Assembly: GCF_022842145.1 (NCBI RefSeq)
Contig: NZ_JALHQD010000002.1
Span: 186,001 to 250,000 of the forward strand
From: Tabrizicola sp.
Lineage (GTDB): Bacteria; Pseudomonadota; Alphaproteobacteria; Rhodobacterales; Rhodobacteraceae
Length of the DNA: 64,000 nt
Reading direction: 5' to 3'
Shown: positions 35,553 to 44,017 of the stretch, piece after piece
Numbering within the stretch: position 1 is the first letter of the stretch
Layout of the letters: each line of letters starts with the position of its first letter
The notes under the pieces: generated by a model
Database searches by the model: none
What the model saw: the letters and a program-made list of their open reading frames with translations, nothing else
What the model was told of the DNA's origin: nothing
Program-made: the position numbers and the translations under genes

Positions 35553-35759
35553 ATGCCGACAGGCACCGTGAAGTGGTTTAACGCTACCAAGGGTTACGGT
35601 TTCATCGCGCCGGATGACGGGGGCAAGGACGTGTTCGTCCACATCTCTGCGGTAGAGCGTGCCGGGTTGAAGGGGCTCAGTGACAACCAGAAGATCGGCT
35701 ACGAACTGCAATCGGGCCGCGACGGCAAGCAGTCGGCCGGCGACCTGCGTCTGCTCTAA
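35553..35759 (+). CDS. cspA: Cold-shock domain protein (CspA family)
   Basis: 68 residues: MPTGTVKWFNATKGYGFIAPDDGGKDVFVHISAVERAG. RNP1 (KGYGFI) and RNP2 (DVFVHI) are intact, so it binds single-stranded nucleic acid as an RNA chaperone. AGAGGAGA precedes the ATG. Its stop codon overlaps the stop of the convergent arsenate-reductase-like gene by four bases. Which Csp paralogue it is cannot be told. Confidence 0.93.
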   Translation: MPTGTVKWFNATKGYGFIAPDDGGKDVFVHISAVERAGLKGLSDNQKIGYELQSGRDGKQSAGDLRLL

Positions 35760-36082
35760 CTGGTCAGCGCGGCTTCGGTCGCGCTGTCCCAACCCAGATA
35801 CCAGCGATCCCCATCCTGGATGACCGGCCGCTTCATGACGGTCGGCTGAGCCATGATCTGCGCCTCGGGATCGGACGCCTTCAGGAAATCGTTGAAGCTG
35901 CGGTAGGTGGTGGACTGCTTGTTCACCGCGAGGTCGCCGAATTCCTGGACGATGCGGTCGACCTCCTTTTCCGTCAGCGGGGTGCTGCGGATGTCGCGGA
36001 ACGTCACGTCCTTGCCCGCCCGTTCCAGTGTCTTGAGGGCCTTCTTGCAGGTGTCGCAAGTGGAGATGCCGTATAGGATCAT
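35756..36082 (-). CDS. ArsC/Spx-family protein (YffB-like)
   Basis: 108 residues with a thioredoxin-like fold: MILYGISTCDTCKKALKTLE gives the C9-x-x-C12 motif, and LTEKEVDRIVQEFG and VMKRPVIQDGDRWYLGW are typical of the ArsC/Spx/YffB group. It could be a glutaredoxin-like arsenate reductase or a Spx-like redox protein. The family is certain, the function is not. Convergent with cspA, overlapping by four bases. Confidence 0.8.
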   Translation of the reverse strand: MILYGISTCDTCKKALKTLERAGKDVTFRDIRSTPLTEKEVDRIVQEFGDLAVNKQSTTYRSFNDFLKASDPEAQIMAQPTVMKRPVIQDGDRWYLGWDSATEAALTS

Positions 36083-36190
36083 GGTAACTCCCTGTCCGCC
36101 GACGCGGTCCGTTGCATCGCAATGAATTCAACCACTTGGCTGCGCGATTTTCTTGGTGGTACCATAAGTCCGCGGCGGCCGCAAAGCCCC

Positions 36191-36583
36191 TTAGCCGTGG
36201 ATCATCCGGGTGATGGTGACGCCAGCCCATGCGGAAAACGCCGTGAGCACCCCGCCCCAGGTGACGTCGGTCACCACCATCGTCCAGTGCCAGTCCTTCA
36301 TGATGCTCCACGAGGTGAACTCGTAGGTGCCATAGGCCATCAGGCCGATGATCAAAGCTGGCAGGACAACCGGAGAGCCGGTTTTCAGCGCTGGCAGCGA
36401 GACCAGGTAGACCAGCCCCGCGACATAGGCGAGGTAGAAAAGGGCCGCAGGGGCAATGCGGATCGGCTCGGCCATAAGCGGCCCGATGTGCCGCGTGAAG
36501 AGCGGCTTCATCACCAGGGTCAGCATGATCGCGTCCAGGATCAGGAAGACGGCGGCGGTCGCGGCGTAAAGGGTAAGGGTCAT
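36191..36583 (-). CDS. DUF2177 family membrane protein
   Basis: 130 residues, four predicted membrane helices (YAATAAVFLILDAIMLTLVM, ALFYLAYVAGLVYLVSL, VVLPALIIGLMAYGTYEFTSW, DVTWGGVLTAFSAWAGVTI). The DUF2177 features MKPLFTRHIGPLM and TYEFTSWSIMKDWHWTMVVTDVTWG are clear. No function is known for the family. A 108-base gap separates it from the ArsC-like gene. Confidence 0.85.
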   Translation of the reverse strand: MTLTLYAATAAVFLILDAIMLTLVMKPLFTRHIGPLMAEPIRIAPAALFYLAYVAGLVYLVSLPALKTGSPVVLPALIIGLMAYGTYEFTSWSIMKDWHWTMVVTDVTWGGVLTAFSAWAGVTITRMIHG

Positions 36584-36719
36584 TGGCGGCTCCTTCGGCG
36601 GAAAAGGTAATACTCCCGGGCCGTCTGACCAGTGCCCGCTTGCAACCATCGCCGGTCCCACGCGTTATGACAGCAAATCGTGGCCATGCATGGCCGCGTC
36701 TGTTGGAAAGGATGATCCG

Positions 36720-37715
36720 ATGCGGACGTTCACTTTGCCGCTTGCCCTGATTGCCGGCCTTGGCCTGACGCCCCCCGTGGCGGCCCAGAACCTCGAGGAC
36801 GTGATCGGGGGAATCGCCCAGACCCTGCTGCAGCAGGAACTGGACAAGAATGCCTATCTTGCCGCGCAGGAGGCGAACACGGTCACGGCGTATCGCAACT
36901 ACCTGGCGAAATATCCCAAGGGTGCCTACCGGGTGAACGCAGAGCGGGCGCTGGAGCGGCTGGGGGCCACGGCGGAAGCCTCCTCGGCAGCGCAGGCCGA
37001 GGCGCGGCTGGGGATCACCTTCTCGCAGCGGGTCGCGGTGCAGCGTGAACTGACGCGGCAGGGCTACCGGACCTACGGGACTGACGGAGTCTGGGGCCGG
37101 AACACCCGGACTGCGATCGCCACCTGGCAGCGCGACCGCGAGGAAAAGGTGACGGGCTATGTGACCGAGGCTCAGTTGCGGGTTCTGCTGCGGGGGGCGG
37201 TGGTGACGCCGCCGGAGGATGACGATGATGAGGTCGTGACGAGCCCGGTGGCTGGCGAGGCGGCCTTGCGGCTGACGCGGGCGCAGCGGGTGGAGATCCA
37301 GCGGCAGCTGTCCGCACTGGGCTTCGATACCGGGGTTGCGGACGGGCTTTGGGGGGCGAAGACGCGGACGGCGATCAAGTCGTGGCAGCGGGCGAACCGG
37401 CAGACCCAGACCGGGTATGTGACGGCGGCGCAGGTCAAGCTGATCCGGCAGCAGGCGGGGTCCTCCGCTCCCACTCCGGGGACGGACAACGAGGCGGCGC
37501 TGGAGGAGAGCCTGCTGGAGCTGACCCGGACGGAACGGGTCGACCTGCAGCGGCGGCTGACGCGGCTGGGCTACGATACGCTGCGGACCGACGGGTCCTT
37601 CGGGCCGGGCACGCGGCGGGCCATCGCGGAGTGGCAGGCGGACGGGGGGGAGCCGGCGACGGGGTACCTCACGGCCGACCAGGTGCGGCTGATCCGGGTC
37701 GAGTCCGGCGGCTGA
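36720..37715 (+). CDS. Secreted protein with three peptidoglycan-binding repeats
   Basis: 331 residues. After a signal peptide (1-22, ending VAAQ) and a tetratricopeptide-like helix pair (TAYRNYLAKYPKGAYRVNAERALERLG) there are three PG_binding_1 domains, at about residues 100-160, 185-245 and 270-325. Each has the sequence R-L-T/R-x-G-Y/F-x-T-x-x-x-D-G-x-W/F-G-x-x-T-R-x-A-I. They bind cell wall glycans. ATG 36720 follows GGAAAGGA. No catalytic domain is visible, so a structural or sensor role in the periplasm is likely. Confidence 0.85.
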   Translation: MRTFTLPLALIAGLGLTPPVAAQNLEDVIGGIAQTLLQQELDKNAYLAAQEANTVTAYRNYLAKYPKGAYRVNAERALERLGATAEASSAAQAEARLGITFSQRVAVQRELTRQGYRTYGTDGVWGRNTRTAIATWQRDREEKVTGYVTEAQLRVLLRGAVVTPPEDDDDEVVTSPVAGEAALRLTRAQRVEIQRQLSALGFDTGVADGLWGAKTRTAIKSWQRANRQTQTGYVTAAQVKLIRQQAGSSAPTPGTDNEAALEESLLELTRTERVDLQRRLTRLGYDTLRTDGSFGPGTRRAIAEWQADGGEPATGYLTADQVRLIRVESGG

Positions 37716-37826
37716 CCTGCCCGCACGTGGCGGCTTCTGGGGGCCGTTGGAAATCAAGGGCTTGGCTGCGGGCGTTAACCGTTTGTTAGGGTCCGGCATT
37801 ACGACCGGGTGGCCGTTCGCGGGGCG

Positions 37827-38297
37827 CTAGACGTCCAGTCCCAGGGCGGCGGTCAGCCGGTTGCGCAGGCCGTAGCGCGCTTCGATGCGGGCGATCTTTT
37901 CCGGGGTGTCCGCGCCGCTTGCCTCGATCTCTTGAAACAACCCCTCGCACCCGCCGGGGGAGACGATGGCGAACATCTGTCCCGGCTGGTCACTGATGTT
38001 GCGCCAGCCGTGTTCCACATGGGGCGGCAGGACCACCACCGCGCCAGGCTCTGCGACGAATTCGTTGTCCCCGCAGAGGAAGAGGTAGGTGCCGCGGATC
38101 ACCCGGAACACCTCGGTTTCCCGAGTATGGGTGTGGGGGGCCGGACCTTGGCCGGGGGGCGTGAAGGTCTCCCACATTCCGATGGTGCCGTTCGTCTCGG
38201 CCGCTGTGGCATGGATGTGGATCGTCGCGCCGAACGGGGTGCGGGCAATGCGCTCGTGGCCTGGGAGCGAGGTGACGGCTTTGGTGAAGTCCGACAT
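37827..38297 (-). CDS. Cupin-domain protein
   Basis: 156 residues (162 from an alternative ATG at 38312). Motif 1 is HTHTRETEVFRVIRGTYLFL, motif 2 PPHVEHGWRNISDQ; both metal-binding sets are present. It resembles the cupin at 3077 (shared C-terminal SPGGCEGLF / TPGGFEGFF), so the two are distant paralogues. The start at 38297 has AGG six bases ahead. The truncated transposase copy lies about 60 bases upstream. Confidence 0.78.
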   Translation of the reverse strand: MSDFTKAVTSLPGHERIARTPFGATIHIHATAAETNGTIGMWETFTPPGQGPAPHTHTRETEVFRVIRGTYLFLCGDNEFVAEPGAVVVLPPHVEHGWRNISDQPGQMFAIVSPGGCEGLFQEIEASGADTPEKIARIEARYGLRNRLTAALGLDV

Positions 38298-38330
38298 GGC
38301 GACCTGCTTCATCCAGATTGTAACCCGACA

Positions 38331-38398
38331 TTAACCGAAACACCCCGAACATGCGACCATGTCGCGATACATCCGCCCCAAGGTGCCCGGAGCTTGCG
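38331..38398 (+). pseudogene. Remnant of a REP-associated tyrosine transposase start
   Basis: A stretch of the RAYT leader and first codons: TTAACCGAAAC, then ATGTCGCGATACATCC, reading MSRYIRPKVPGA. It matches the intact gene at 39223 (leader TTAACCAAAC; MSAYIRPKVAGA), with 17 identical bases (TACATCCGCCCCAAGGT at 38368 and 39232). After about 38398 the similarity stops, and the frame continues only through hairpin-rich sequence. So this is a truncated second copy. Confidence 0.65.
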
Positions 38399-38503
38399 GT
38401 GGATCGGGGTTTGTTGCGGGTCGAGACGGGCGGGGAGACCCGCGCAGTCCTGCGCGGGCCGTTTTGAGCAAAGCGCCGCGTGCTTGCACGCGGCTGCTGC
38501 CCG

Positions 38504-38920
38504 TCAGGTGTTGCCGAAGGTTGCCAGCGTGCCGCCCATCACGAGGTGATTGAGCAGATCGCGGCGCGCGTTGATCCCGCGGGCGTTCAGGGCGGAAACC
38601 TCTTCCTGCGTCAGGTCCCGGCGCTTGAAGCCTTCCTTCGCAAGACATCTGTCCACCGCATTCGCCTCGCCCTGGGCGCGGATCGGGTCTTCGTTGCTGG
38701 CAACGACAATCGGGCCGATGATGATGCCGGCCAGCAGGACCGAGCCCACATAATTGCCGACGAGGGCGTTCTTGCCGCCCTGCGGGGCGTAAGGTGCACA
38801 AGCCCGAATCGCGGCATTGGCCTGTTCGATGGTCTTGCCACTTTGCATGGGGACGGAGGGACCGGGATAACTGCCACAACCCGCGAGGGCCAGCACAAGC
38901 AACAAGGGTAGTTTGGACAT
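38504..38920 (-). CDS. Putative lipoprotein
   Basis: 138 residues. The signal MSKLPLLLVLALAGC contains a lipobox (LALAGC, Cys15). A hydrophobic stretch (GNYVGSVLLAGIIIGPIVVASN, about residues 55-77) may be a membrane-associated hairpin, followed by a charged C-terminal part with one Cys (DRCLAKEGFKRRDLTQEEVSAL) where some bacterial lipoproteins show the same pattern. Function unknown. Start ATG 38920, next to a TTG that would add one residue. Confidence 0.75.
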   Translation of the reverse strand: MSKLPLLLVLALAGCGSYPGPSVPMQSGKTIEQANAAIRACAPYAPQGGKNALVGNYVGSVLLAGIIIGPIVVASNEDPIRAQGEANAVDRCLAKEGFKRRDLTQEEVSALNARGINARRDLLNHLVMGGTLATFGNT

Positions 38921-39151
38921 CAATAATGGCTCCCGGCAGGTTGGTTAGGACAATGTCAGCACAGTAGGAAAATCTGGCCGAATGTTGAGGCCAAAGTGCG
39001 GCGCACAGGGGGACGTTGAGTGGATTCCGCGGGGCTGTTGCATGTTTGCCGGACTGGGGTGTTCGCGCGCCGTTTGCAGAGGCGAAGGCAGTTCGGGGGG
39101 CTGTCTGCAGTGGTGAACGCCCAAGCAAGCATTCGGGGGCGGGGTCGTGGG

Positions 39152-39175
39152 GTAGGGTGAGCATTCATGGCGCAC
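39152..39175 (+). repeat. REP palindrome upstream of the transposase
   Basis: GTAGGGTGAGCATTCATGG followed by CGCAC. Same family as the copies after the transposase but with a changed stem base and an inserted G, so a degenerate copy. It is 47 bases ahead of the transposase start. Confidence 0.7.
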
Positions 39176-39222
39176 AAATGCCGGTAACCACGGATTAACC
39201 AAACCCGGAGAAGATCGTGCGC

Positions 39223-39705
39223 ATGTCTGCGTACATCCGCCCCAAGGTTGCAGGAGCATCGGTGTTTTTCACCGTGACGCTGGCCGACCGCAGCGCGCGG
39301 ACGTTGGTCGAGCATATCGACACCTTGCGCGAGGCGGTGCGGGCGACGAAGGCCGAGCGTCCCTTCCGGATCGACGCGTGGGTGGTGTTGCCGGACCACA
39401 TGCATGCGGTGTGGACGTTGCCGGAAGGAGATTGCGATTTTTCGACCCGGTGGAGCGTGATCAAGGCGCGGTTCATGCAAGGCGTGCCGGTCGAGAACCG
39501 GCGGGCCAGTCACATCCGGCGCCGCGAACGCGGGTTGTGGCAGCGGCGGTTTTGGGAGCACCATATCCGGGATGATGAGGCGTTTGCGGCGTGTGTCCGG
39601 TATTGTTGGATCAATCCCGTGAAGCACGGGTTGGTCGAGCACCCAAGGGATTGGCCGTTTTCATCGTGGCACCGGGATGCAGGGGATGATCCGGGGATAT
39701 TGTAG
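39223..39705 (+). CDS. REP-associated tyrosine transposase (RAYT)
   Basis: 160 residues of the Y1 HUH single-strand transposase family. MSAYIRPKVAGASVFFTVTLADRSARTLVEH is the family start; WVVLPDHMHAVWTLP holds the H59-x-H61 metal motif; SHIRRRERGLWQRRFWEHHIRDDEAF and VRYCWINPVKHGLVEHPRDWPFSSWHR contain the nucleophile candidate Tyr127. RAYTs are domesticated relatives of IS200/IS605 transposases that act on REP hairpins. Matching palindromes lie on both sides. A GTG at 39217, six bases after CCCGGAG, is an alternative start. Confidence 0.92.
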   Translation: MSAYIRPKVAGASVFFTVTLADRSARTLVEHIDTLREAVRATKAERPFRIDAWVVLPDHMHAVWTLPEGDCDFSTRWSVIKARFMQGVPVENRRASHIRRRERGLWQRRFWEHHIRDDEAFAACVRYCWINPVKHGLVEHPRDWPFSSWHRDAGDDPGIL

Positions 39706-39725
39706 GGTGTGCATTCATGCGCACC
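39702..39725 (+). repeat. REP palindrome downstream of the transposase, left arm
   Basis: GTAGGG followed by a hairpin stem TGTGCA...TGCGCACC. It overlaps the stop codon region of the transposase and is a perfect 24-base inverted partner of 39765-39788. Confidence 0.85.
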
Positions 39726-39764
39726 GATCACAGGGCACAACGACGGGATTGGTTTCGATGGAGT

Positions 39765-39788
39765 GGTGCGCATGAATGCACACCCTAC
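39765..39788 (-). repeat. REP palindrome downstream of the transposase, right arm
   Basis: Reverse complement of the copy at 39702-39725, identical over all 24 bases, 39 bases between them. The pair is a typical BIME-like head-to-head arrangement. Confidence 0.85.
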
Positions 39789-39824
39789 GGGCACCGCGAT
39801 GCGGGTGGGGCGGCGTGGTAGGGA

Positions 39825-39869
39825 GGGGCGTGCCCCGCCTTTGGGGAGGGAGGGAGTCGGGGCACGCCC
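39825..39869. repeat. Inverted repeat behind the AbiJ-like gene
   Basis: GGGGCGTGCCCCG (39825-39837) is itself near-palindromic and pairs with CGGGGCACGCCC at 39858-39869 across about 20 bases. It is 22 bases beyond the stop of the minus-strand gene at 39892 and could act as a terminator or be another mobile repeat. Confidence 0.55.
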
Positions 39870-39891
39870 TGACATCAGACGGTGTGTGAGT

Positions 39892-40734
39892 TCATGATCG
39901 TCGTGCAGAGAGTGCGATAAGATAATTTGCAAAGGCGCTACAGGAAATCAGCATATAGCGTGCATCTTCTTGCGTTATAGTCCGTCCATCTTCCATAAGT
40001 GAATGCCGAATGCCCTCAGCATCACTTGTATAGGCATAGAGTTTTTCAAAGCCTTGGCGAAGCGCTGGGTGTAAGACCTCGTCTGCAAGTACTTCCTGAA
40101 GATGTCGTGAAACGCCGACGGACCTTTTCCCACTGATGAATGAAACAGCAGCCTCAACGGCACTAATAGATTCTTTGATGGAGTTTCTGTAGTCCGGGTT
40201 GCGGCGGTCAGAGTAAAGTTCAGCTGCACGCTGAATATGCGCGCGTACAGCTTCTGCTGGATTTACTGTAAGCGCTTGTTCAACTTCATCCAATTCAATT
40301 GGATCAGATATCCGGACAAGCTGGTCGTCTGCAAATCTAAAAGCAGCACGCTCACGCTCAAGGATTGTATTGCAGCGCGTATAGTACTCCCAATGTCTAT
40401 TGGTTAGCTTTCCAGCCATCTCAACAATGTCATATCTCTCATAGAACTTTCCTGCGAAGAATAGTTCCCGGATTTTCTTGTAACAATCAGCCGCGACCTG
40501 CGGTCGAGTATCGAACGGCTTTCGCAGAAATTCGCCCCATATTGCGCGAGTAAAGGAGTCAAAGTTTGGGGAGTAACCCTCATACCTTCCGATTATGTCT
40601 CGCTCATCTATGGGATAGAGACAGAACTCACATAAGATGTCCCAGAGTGCCGAGATCAGCGATTCCGGCATTTCTTCTTCTTTTAGATCGGTCGGCGGCA
40701 GCTTGTGCCCAAACCTTTCTGAGAACCAACTCAC
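39892..40734 (-). CDS. AbiJ-like protein with AbiJ_NTD4 and HEPN-like region (putative phage-abortive infection)
   Basis: 280 residues. The N-terminus [40 protein letters not shown] resembles the AbiJ N-terminal domain 4. The C-terminal region holds [23 protein letters not shown]-like and [19 protein letters not shown], an R-x4/6-H pattern as in HEPN RNases. The GTG at 40734 has GGAGG five bases ahead inside thyX and overlaps its stop as GTGA, so translation is coupled to thyX. Base composition is visibly more A+T-rich (about half GC by eye) than the neighbours, a sign of transfer. Phage defence is inferred from family resemblance only. Confidence 0.68.
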   Translation of the reverse strand: MSWFSERFGHKLPPTDLKEEEMPESLISALWDILCEFCLYPIDERDIIGRYEGYSPNFDSFTRAIWGEFLRKPFDTRPQVAADCYKKIRELFFAGKFYERYDIVEMAGKLTNRHWEYYTRCNTILERERAAFRFADDQLVRISDPIELDEVEQALTVNPAEAVRAHIQRAAELYSDRRNPDYRNSIKESISAVEAAVSFISGKRSVGVSRHLQEVLADEVLHPALRQGFEKLYAYTSDAEGIRHSLMEDGRTITQEDARYMLISCSAFANYLIALSARRS

Positions 40735-41636
40735 CCCCAAACCTCCACAAACTCCCGCCACTCGCCCTTGCTCATGCCGGAGGCCTCTTGCGTCACCGCC
40801 TCTCCGGCCAGACGCCGTTTCAGCACGGCAATTGCCTTTCCAGACAGCGTGACCCCGCCCATCCGGTAGTCCTCGAACGCCGCGTAGGCGAGCGGCACCC
40901 AGTCCTTCACACAGGCCGCAATCGCCTCGGCGTAGACGCGGATTTCGTATTGGGCGTGGGGGTCGGCGCGGAGGCGGAGGAAGTGGAAGAGGTTGTGCAG
41001 GTCGACCTTCCAGTACCACTGGGTGTAGATGTTGGCGGGGAGGTTCATGCGGGCAAGCTCTCGCGCAAGGCCCTGTTGGCCGTCCTGGGACAGCATCGCC
41101 TCGTAATGGTCATAGGCGCGGTTGGAGTCGGATTTCAGCAGGTCGAGGACGCGGGCGGCTTCCTCTCCCGTCAGGACCTCGCCCCGGCCCTGGTTGTTGA
41201 CGGTGGACTGGGCGGCAAGCTGTTCGGGGGCGGGGATGTAGAACTCGCGGTCGAGGATCGAGTAGCGGGCGGAGTATTCGTTGACGTTGGCGGTGCGGTG
41301 GCGGATCCACTGGCGGGCGACGAAGACGGGGAGTTTGACGTGGAGCTTGATCTCGCACATCTCGAACGGGGTGGAGTGCCAATGGCGCATCAGGTAGCGG
41401 ATCAGGCCCTCGTCGTTCTGGACGTGCTTGGTGCCCGCCCCATATGAGACGCGGGCGGCCTGGACGATGGCGCTGTCGTCGCCCATGTAGTCGATGACGC
41501 GGATGAAGCCGTGGTCGAGGACGGGGTGGGCGCGGTAGAGATGCGCCTCCATCCCTTCGGAGACGGCGCGAAGGGTGGGGCGGGGGGTGGCCCGTGCGGC
41601 CTCGATCTCGGACAGCTGGTCTGGGGTGAGGGGCAT
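40731..41636 (-). CDS. thyX: Flavin-dependent thymidylate synthase ThyX
   Basis: 301 residues. It makes dTMP with FAD and methylenetetrahydrofolate, replacing ThyA. The ThyX motif [18 protein letters not shown] is complete, and [25 protein letters not shown] and [14 protein letters not shown] are also typical. The length is longer than average by an N-terminal extension common in alphaproteobacteria. ATG 41636 is preceded by GAGG; ATG 41648 is an alternative. The AbiJ-like gene starts within its stop codon. Confidence 0.96.
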   Translation of the reverse strand: MPLTPDQLSEIEAARATPRPTLRAVSEGMEAHLYRAHPVLDHGFIRVIDYMGDDSAIVQAARVSYGAGTKHVQNDEGLIRYLMRHWHSTPFEMCEIKLHVKLPVFVARQWIRHRTANVNEYSARYSILDREFYIPAPEQLAAQSTVNNQGRGEVLTGEEAARVLDLLKSDSNRAYDHYEAMLSQDGQQGLARELARMNLPANIYTQWYWKVDLHNLFHFLRLRADPHAQYEIRVYAEAIAACVKDWVPLAYAAFEDYRMGGVTLSGKAIAVLKRRLAGEAVTQEASGMSKGEWREFVEVWG

Positions 41637-41725
41637 GGGGGGCCTCATAAGGGTTTCGAGTCGGGTGTGACTATAGCTTGCGGTTGCGCGGCGTGATACC
41701 GCTAGATGAATGAATGGAGGACGGA

Positions 41726-42154
41726 ATGGCGATCAGGTATCTGCACACGATGGTCCGGGTGAAGGATCTGGAGAAGTCGATGGCGTTCTACAGGCTTCTG
41801 GGCCTGAAGGAGACGCGGCGGCATGAGAGCGAGCAGGGGCGGTTCACGCTGGTGTTCATGGCGCCTCCGGGGCAGGAGGATTGCCCGGTGGAGCTGACCT
41901 ACAACTGGGATGGCGACAATGGGCTGCCGTCGGACAGCCGGCACTTCGGGCATCTCGCCTATGAGGTGGATGATATCTACGCGACCTGCGCGAACCTGGC
42001 GAAGAACGGGGTGCTGATCAACCGGCCGCCGCGGGATGGGCGGATGGCCTTCGTGCGGTCGCCGGACAACGTGTCGATCGAATTGCTGCAAAAGGGTGCT
42101 GCGAAGGCCCCGGCGGAGCCTTGGGCGAGCATGGCTTCGACCGGAAGCTGGTAG
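41726..42154 (+). CDS. gloA: Glyoxalase I (lactoylglutathione lyase)
   Basis: 142 residues of the vicinal oxygen chelate fold. It isomerises the methylglyoxal-glutathione adduct to S-lactoylglutathione. The four metal ligands of the His-Glu-His-Glu set are visible: [32 protein letters not shown] and [12 protein letters not shown] 41726 has GGAGG six bases ahead; an ATG at 41714 would add four residues. Convergent with cycA, with a strong terminator between. Confidence 0.93.
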   Translation: MAIRYLHTMVRVKDLEKSMAFYRLLGLKETRRHESEQGRFTLVFMAPPGQEDCPVELTYNWDGDNGLPSDSRHFGHLAYEVDDIYATCANLAKNGVLINRPPRDGRMAFVRSPDNVSIELLQKGAAKAPAEPWASMASTGSW

Positions 42155-42168
42155 GGACGGGGAAATTG

Positions 42169-42199
42169 AAACGGCCCGCCCGGTGAGGGCGGGCCGTTT
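42169..42199. terminator. Bidirectional terminator between gloA and cycA
   Basis: AAACGGCCCGCCC, GGTGA, GGGCGGGCCGTTT: a 13-bp perfect stem with A-rich and T-rich flanks, usable from both strands; 14 bases after the gloA stop and 17 bases after the cycA stop. Confidence 0.9.
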
Positions 42200-42216
42200 G
42201 CATTGGGCGGAGTGAC

Positions 42217-42702
42217 TTAGTTGGAGGCGGGCTCGGCTTCGCCTTCGGCCGGGGCTGCGGCGGCGTCAGCGGCCGGCGACAGCGAGGCGAGGAAGGCGTA
42301 GACGTTCTTGGCGTCTTCTTCCTTCGTCAGCTTGAAGCTCATCTTCGACTTGGCGCCCTTGTCGTCCAGCTTTTCCTTCAGGAACTTGGCCGGGTCGGCC
42401 AGGTAGGCGACGAAGTCCGCCTCGTTCCAGGCAAAGCCGGTGGCGCCGAGGGCGACGATGGATTCGCCGTACTTGAACTCCGGATAGGTGCCGGCGACGC
42501 GGCCGGGCAGGCCGTAGAGGTTCGGGCCGGTCTTGGAGTTCTTGCCGGCGAGGACTTCACCAGCCTCGTTGGCGACGACGTGGCAGGTCTGGCACTTGGC
42601 GAAGACCTTTTCGCCGGCAACGGCGTCACCGGTCGGGGCTTCCTGCGCGAAGGCGGGGGCGGCGACCAGGGCAAGTACGGCAGCGGTAAGCTTCAGTTTC
42701 AT
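42217..42702 (-). CDS. cycA: Cytochrome c2
   Basis: 161 residues. Signal peptide 1-19 (APAFA), haem site C37-Q-T-C40-H41, axial Met in KSKMSFKLTKEEDAKNV, and the cytochrome c2 body GPNLYGLPGRVAGTYPEFKYGESI. It shuttles electrons from the bc1 complex to the photosynthetic reaction centre or cbb3-type oxidase. It sits at the end of the puh/hemA segment, as in R. sphaeroides, with its own gap upstream of 89 bases. The C-terminal AAPAEGEAEPASN tail is an addition to the usual length. Confidence 0.95.
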   Translation of the reverse strand: MKLKLTAAVLALVAAPAFAQEAPTGDAVAGEKVFAKCQTCHVVANEAGEVLAGKNSKTGPNLYGLPGRVAGTYPEFKYGESIVALGATGFAWNEADFVAYLADPAKFLKEKLDDKGAKSKMSFKLTKEEDAKNVYAFLASLSPAADAAAAPAEGEAEPASN

Positions 42703-42791
42703 AGGTTCCTCCGGGGTATTGGCGAGGGCATCAGATGCGCCGCCGCGCGTAAAAGGCAAGGGGATTCGAGACACTTCGGCGCGATATGGCT

Positions 42792-44006
42792 TTACGCCAC
42801 GGCATGGGCGATGGCGCAGCGGCTCCACAGCGCGGAGAGGGCGGCGATGAGGTGGGCGATGTCCTCGGCCGAATGAAGCGGGCCGGGGGTGATGCGCAGA
42901 CGCTCGGTGCCTTTGGGGACGGTCGGGTAGTTGATCGGCTGGACGTAGATGCCCCAGTCGGCCATCAGCATGTCCGAGATCATCCGGCATTTCACCGGGT
43001 CGCCGATCATCACCGGGATGATGTGGCTTTCGTTCTTCATGTGCGGGATGCCGTGGGCGTCAAGCTGGGCGCGCACGAGGGCGACGTTGGCTTTCTGGCG
43101 GGTGCGTTCCTGGGCGGAAGCCTTCAGGTGCTTCACCGAAGTCTGGGCTGCCGCCGCGCAGGCCGGGGGCAGGGCGGTGGTGAAGATGAAGCCGCTCGCG
43201 AAGCTGCGGACGAAGTCGATCAGCTCGGCACGCGCGGTGATATAGCCGCCGACCACGCCGAAAGCTTTGCCAAGCGTGCCTTCGATGATGTCGATCCGGT
43301 CCGCAAGTCCGCGTTCTTCGCTGACGCCGCCGCCGCGGGGGCCGTACATGCCGACGGCGTGGACTTCGTCGATGTAGGAGAGCGCGCCGTGGGCTTCGCA
43401 GACCTCGACGATCTCGCGGATCGGGGCGATGTCGCCGTCCATCGAGTAGACGCTTTCGAAGGCCACGATTTTCGGGCGGTCGCCGACGGCGTGCAGCTTG
43501 CGGTCAAGGTCGCGCCAGTCGTTGTGCTTCCACAGGACCTTGTCGGCACGGGAGTGGCGGATGCCTTCGATCATGCTCGCATGGTTCTTTTCGTCCGACA
43601 GGATCACCGCGTTGGGGATCTGTGAGCCGAGGGTCGACAGCGCGGCCCAGTTCGAGACGTAACCGGACGTGAAGAGCAAAGCGCCTTCCTTGCCGTGCAG
43701 GTCGGCAAGTTCGCGTTCCAGCGTGACGTGGTGGTGGTTGGTGCCCGAGATGTTGCGGGTCCCGCCGGCGCCGGTGCCGCAGGTTTCCACGGCCTCGACC
43801 ATCGCGGCCACCACGTCGGGGTGCTGACCCATGCCGAGGTAGTCGTTCGAGCACCAGATCGTCACTTCTTCCTTGGTTCCGTCCGGGCGATGGCGCTCGG
43901 CCTTGGGGAAACTGCCGCAGCGTTTCTCCAGATCGGCGAAGACACGGTAGTTGCCCTCGGATTTGAGGGCGGTGAGGCGGTCCTGGAAATAGGTGGCGAA
44001 GTCCAT
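42792..44006 (-). CDS. hemA: 5-aminolevulinate synthase
   Basis: 404 residues. It condenses glycine and succinyl-CoA, the first step of tetrapyrrole synthesis in alphaproteobacteria. [36 protein letters not shown] is the HemA start; Lys247 in [14 protein letters not shown] binds PLP, and [17 protein letters not shown] and [12 protein letters not shown] are typical. It lies 11 bases behind puhE, so it is read as part of the photosynthesis operon, which ties haem and bacteriochlorophyll supply to reaction-centre genes. A second ALA synthase (hemT) could exist elsewhere. Confidence 0.97.
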   Translation of the reverse strand: MDFATYFQDRLTALKSEGNYRVFADLEKRCGSFPKAERHRPDGTKEEVTIWCSNDYLGMGQHPDVVAAMVEAVETCGTGAGGTRNISGTNHHHVTLERELADLHGKEGALLFTSGYVSNWAALSTLGSQIPNAVILSDEKNHASMIEGIRHSRADKVLWKHNDWRDLDRKLHAVGDRPKIVAFESVYSMDGDIAPIREIVEVCEAHGALSYIDEVHAVGMYGPRGGGVSEERGLADRIDIIEGTLGKAFGVVGGYITARAELIDFVRSFASGFIFTTALPPACAAAAQTSVKHLKASAQERTRQKANVALVRAQLDAHGIPHMKNESHIIPVMIGDPVKCRMISDMLMADWGIYVQPINYPTVPKGTERLRITPGPLHSAEDIAHLIAALSALWSRCAIAHAVA

Positions 44007-44017
44007 GCTGCTTCCTG

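Noticed and set aside
35421-37799. A 792-residue minus-strand frame across cspA, the DUF2177 gene and the peptidoglycan-binding gene
   Set aside because: It crosses several well-supported genes on both strands and has no domain; GC-driven shadow.
38359-38553. A 64-residue frame starting with RAYT-like residues
   Set aside because: Only its first dozen codons resemble the transposase; the rest is hairpin-rich sequence and overlaps the lipoprotein gene. Listed as a remnant rather than a gene.
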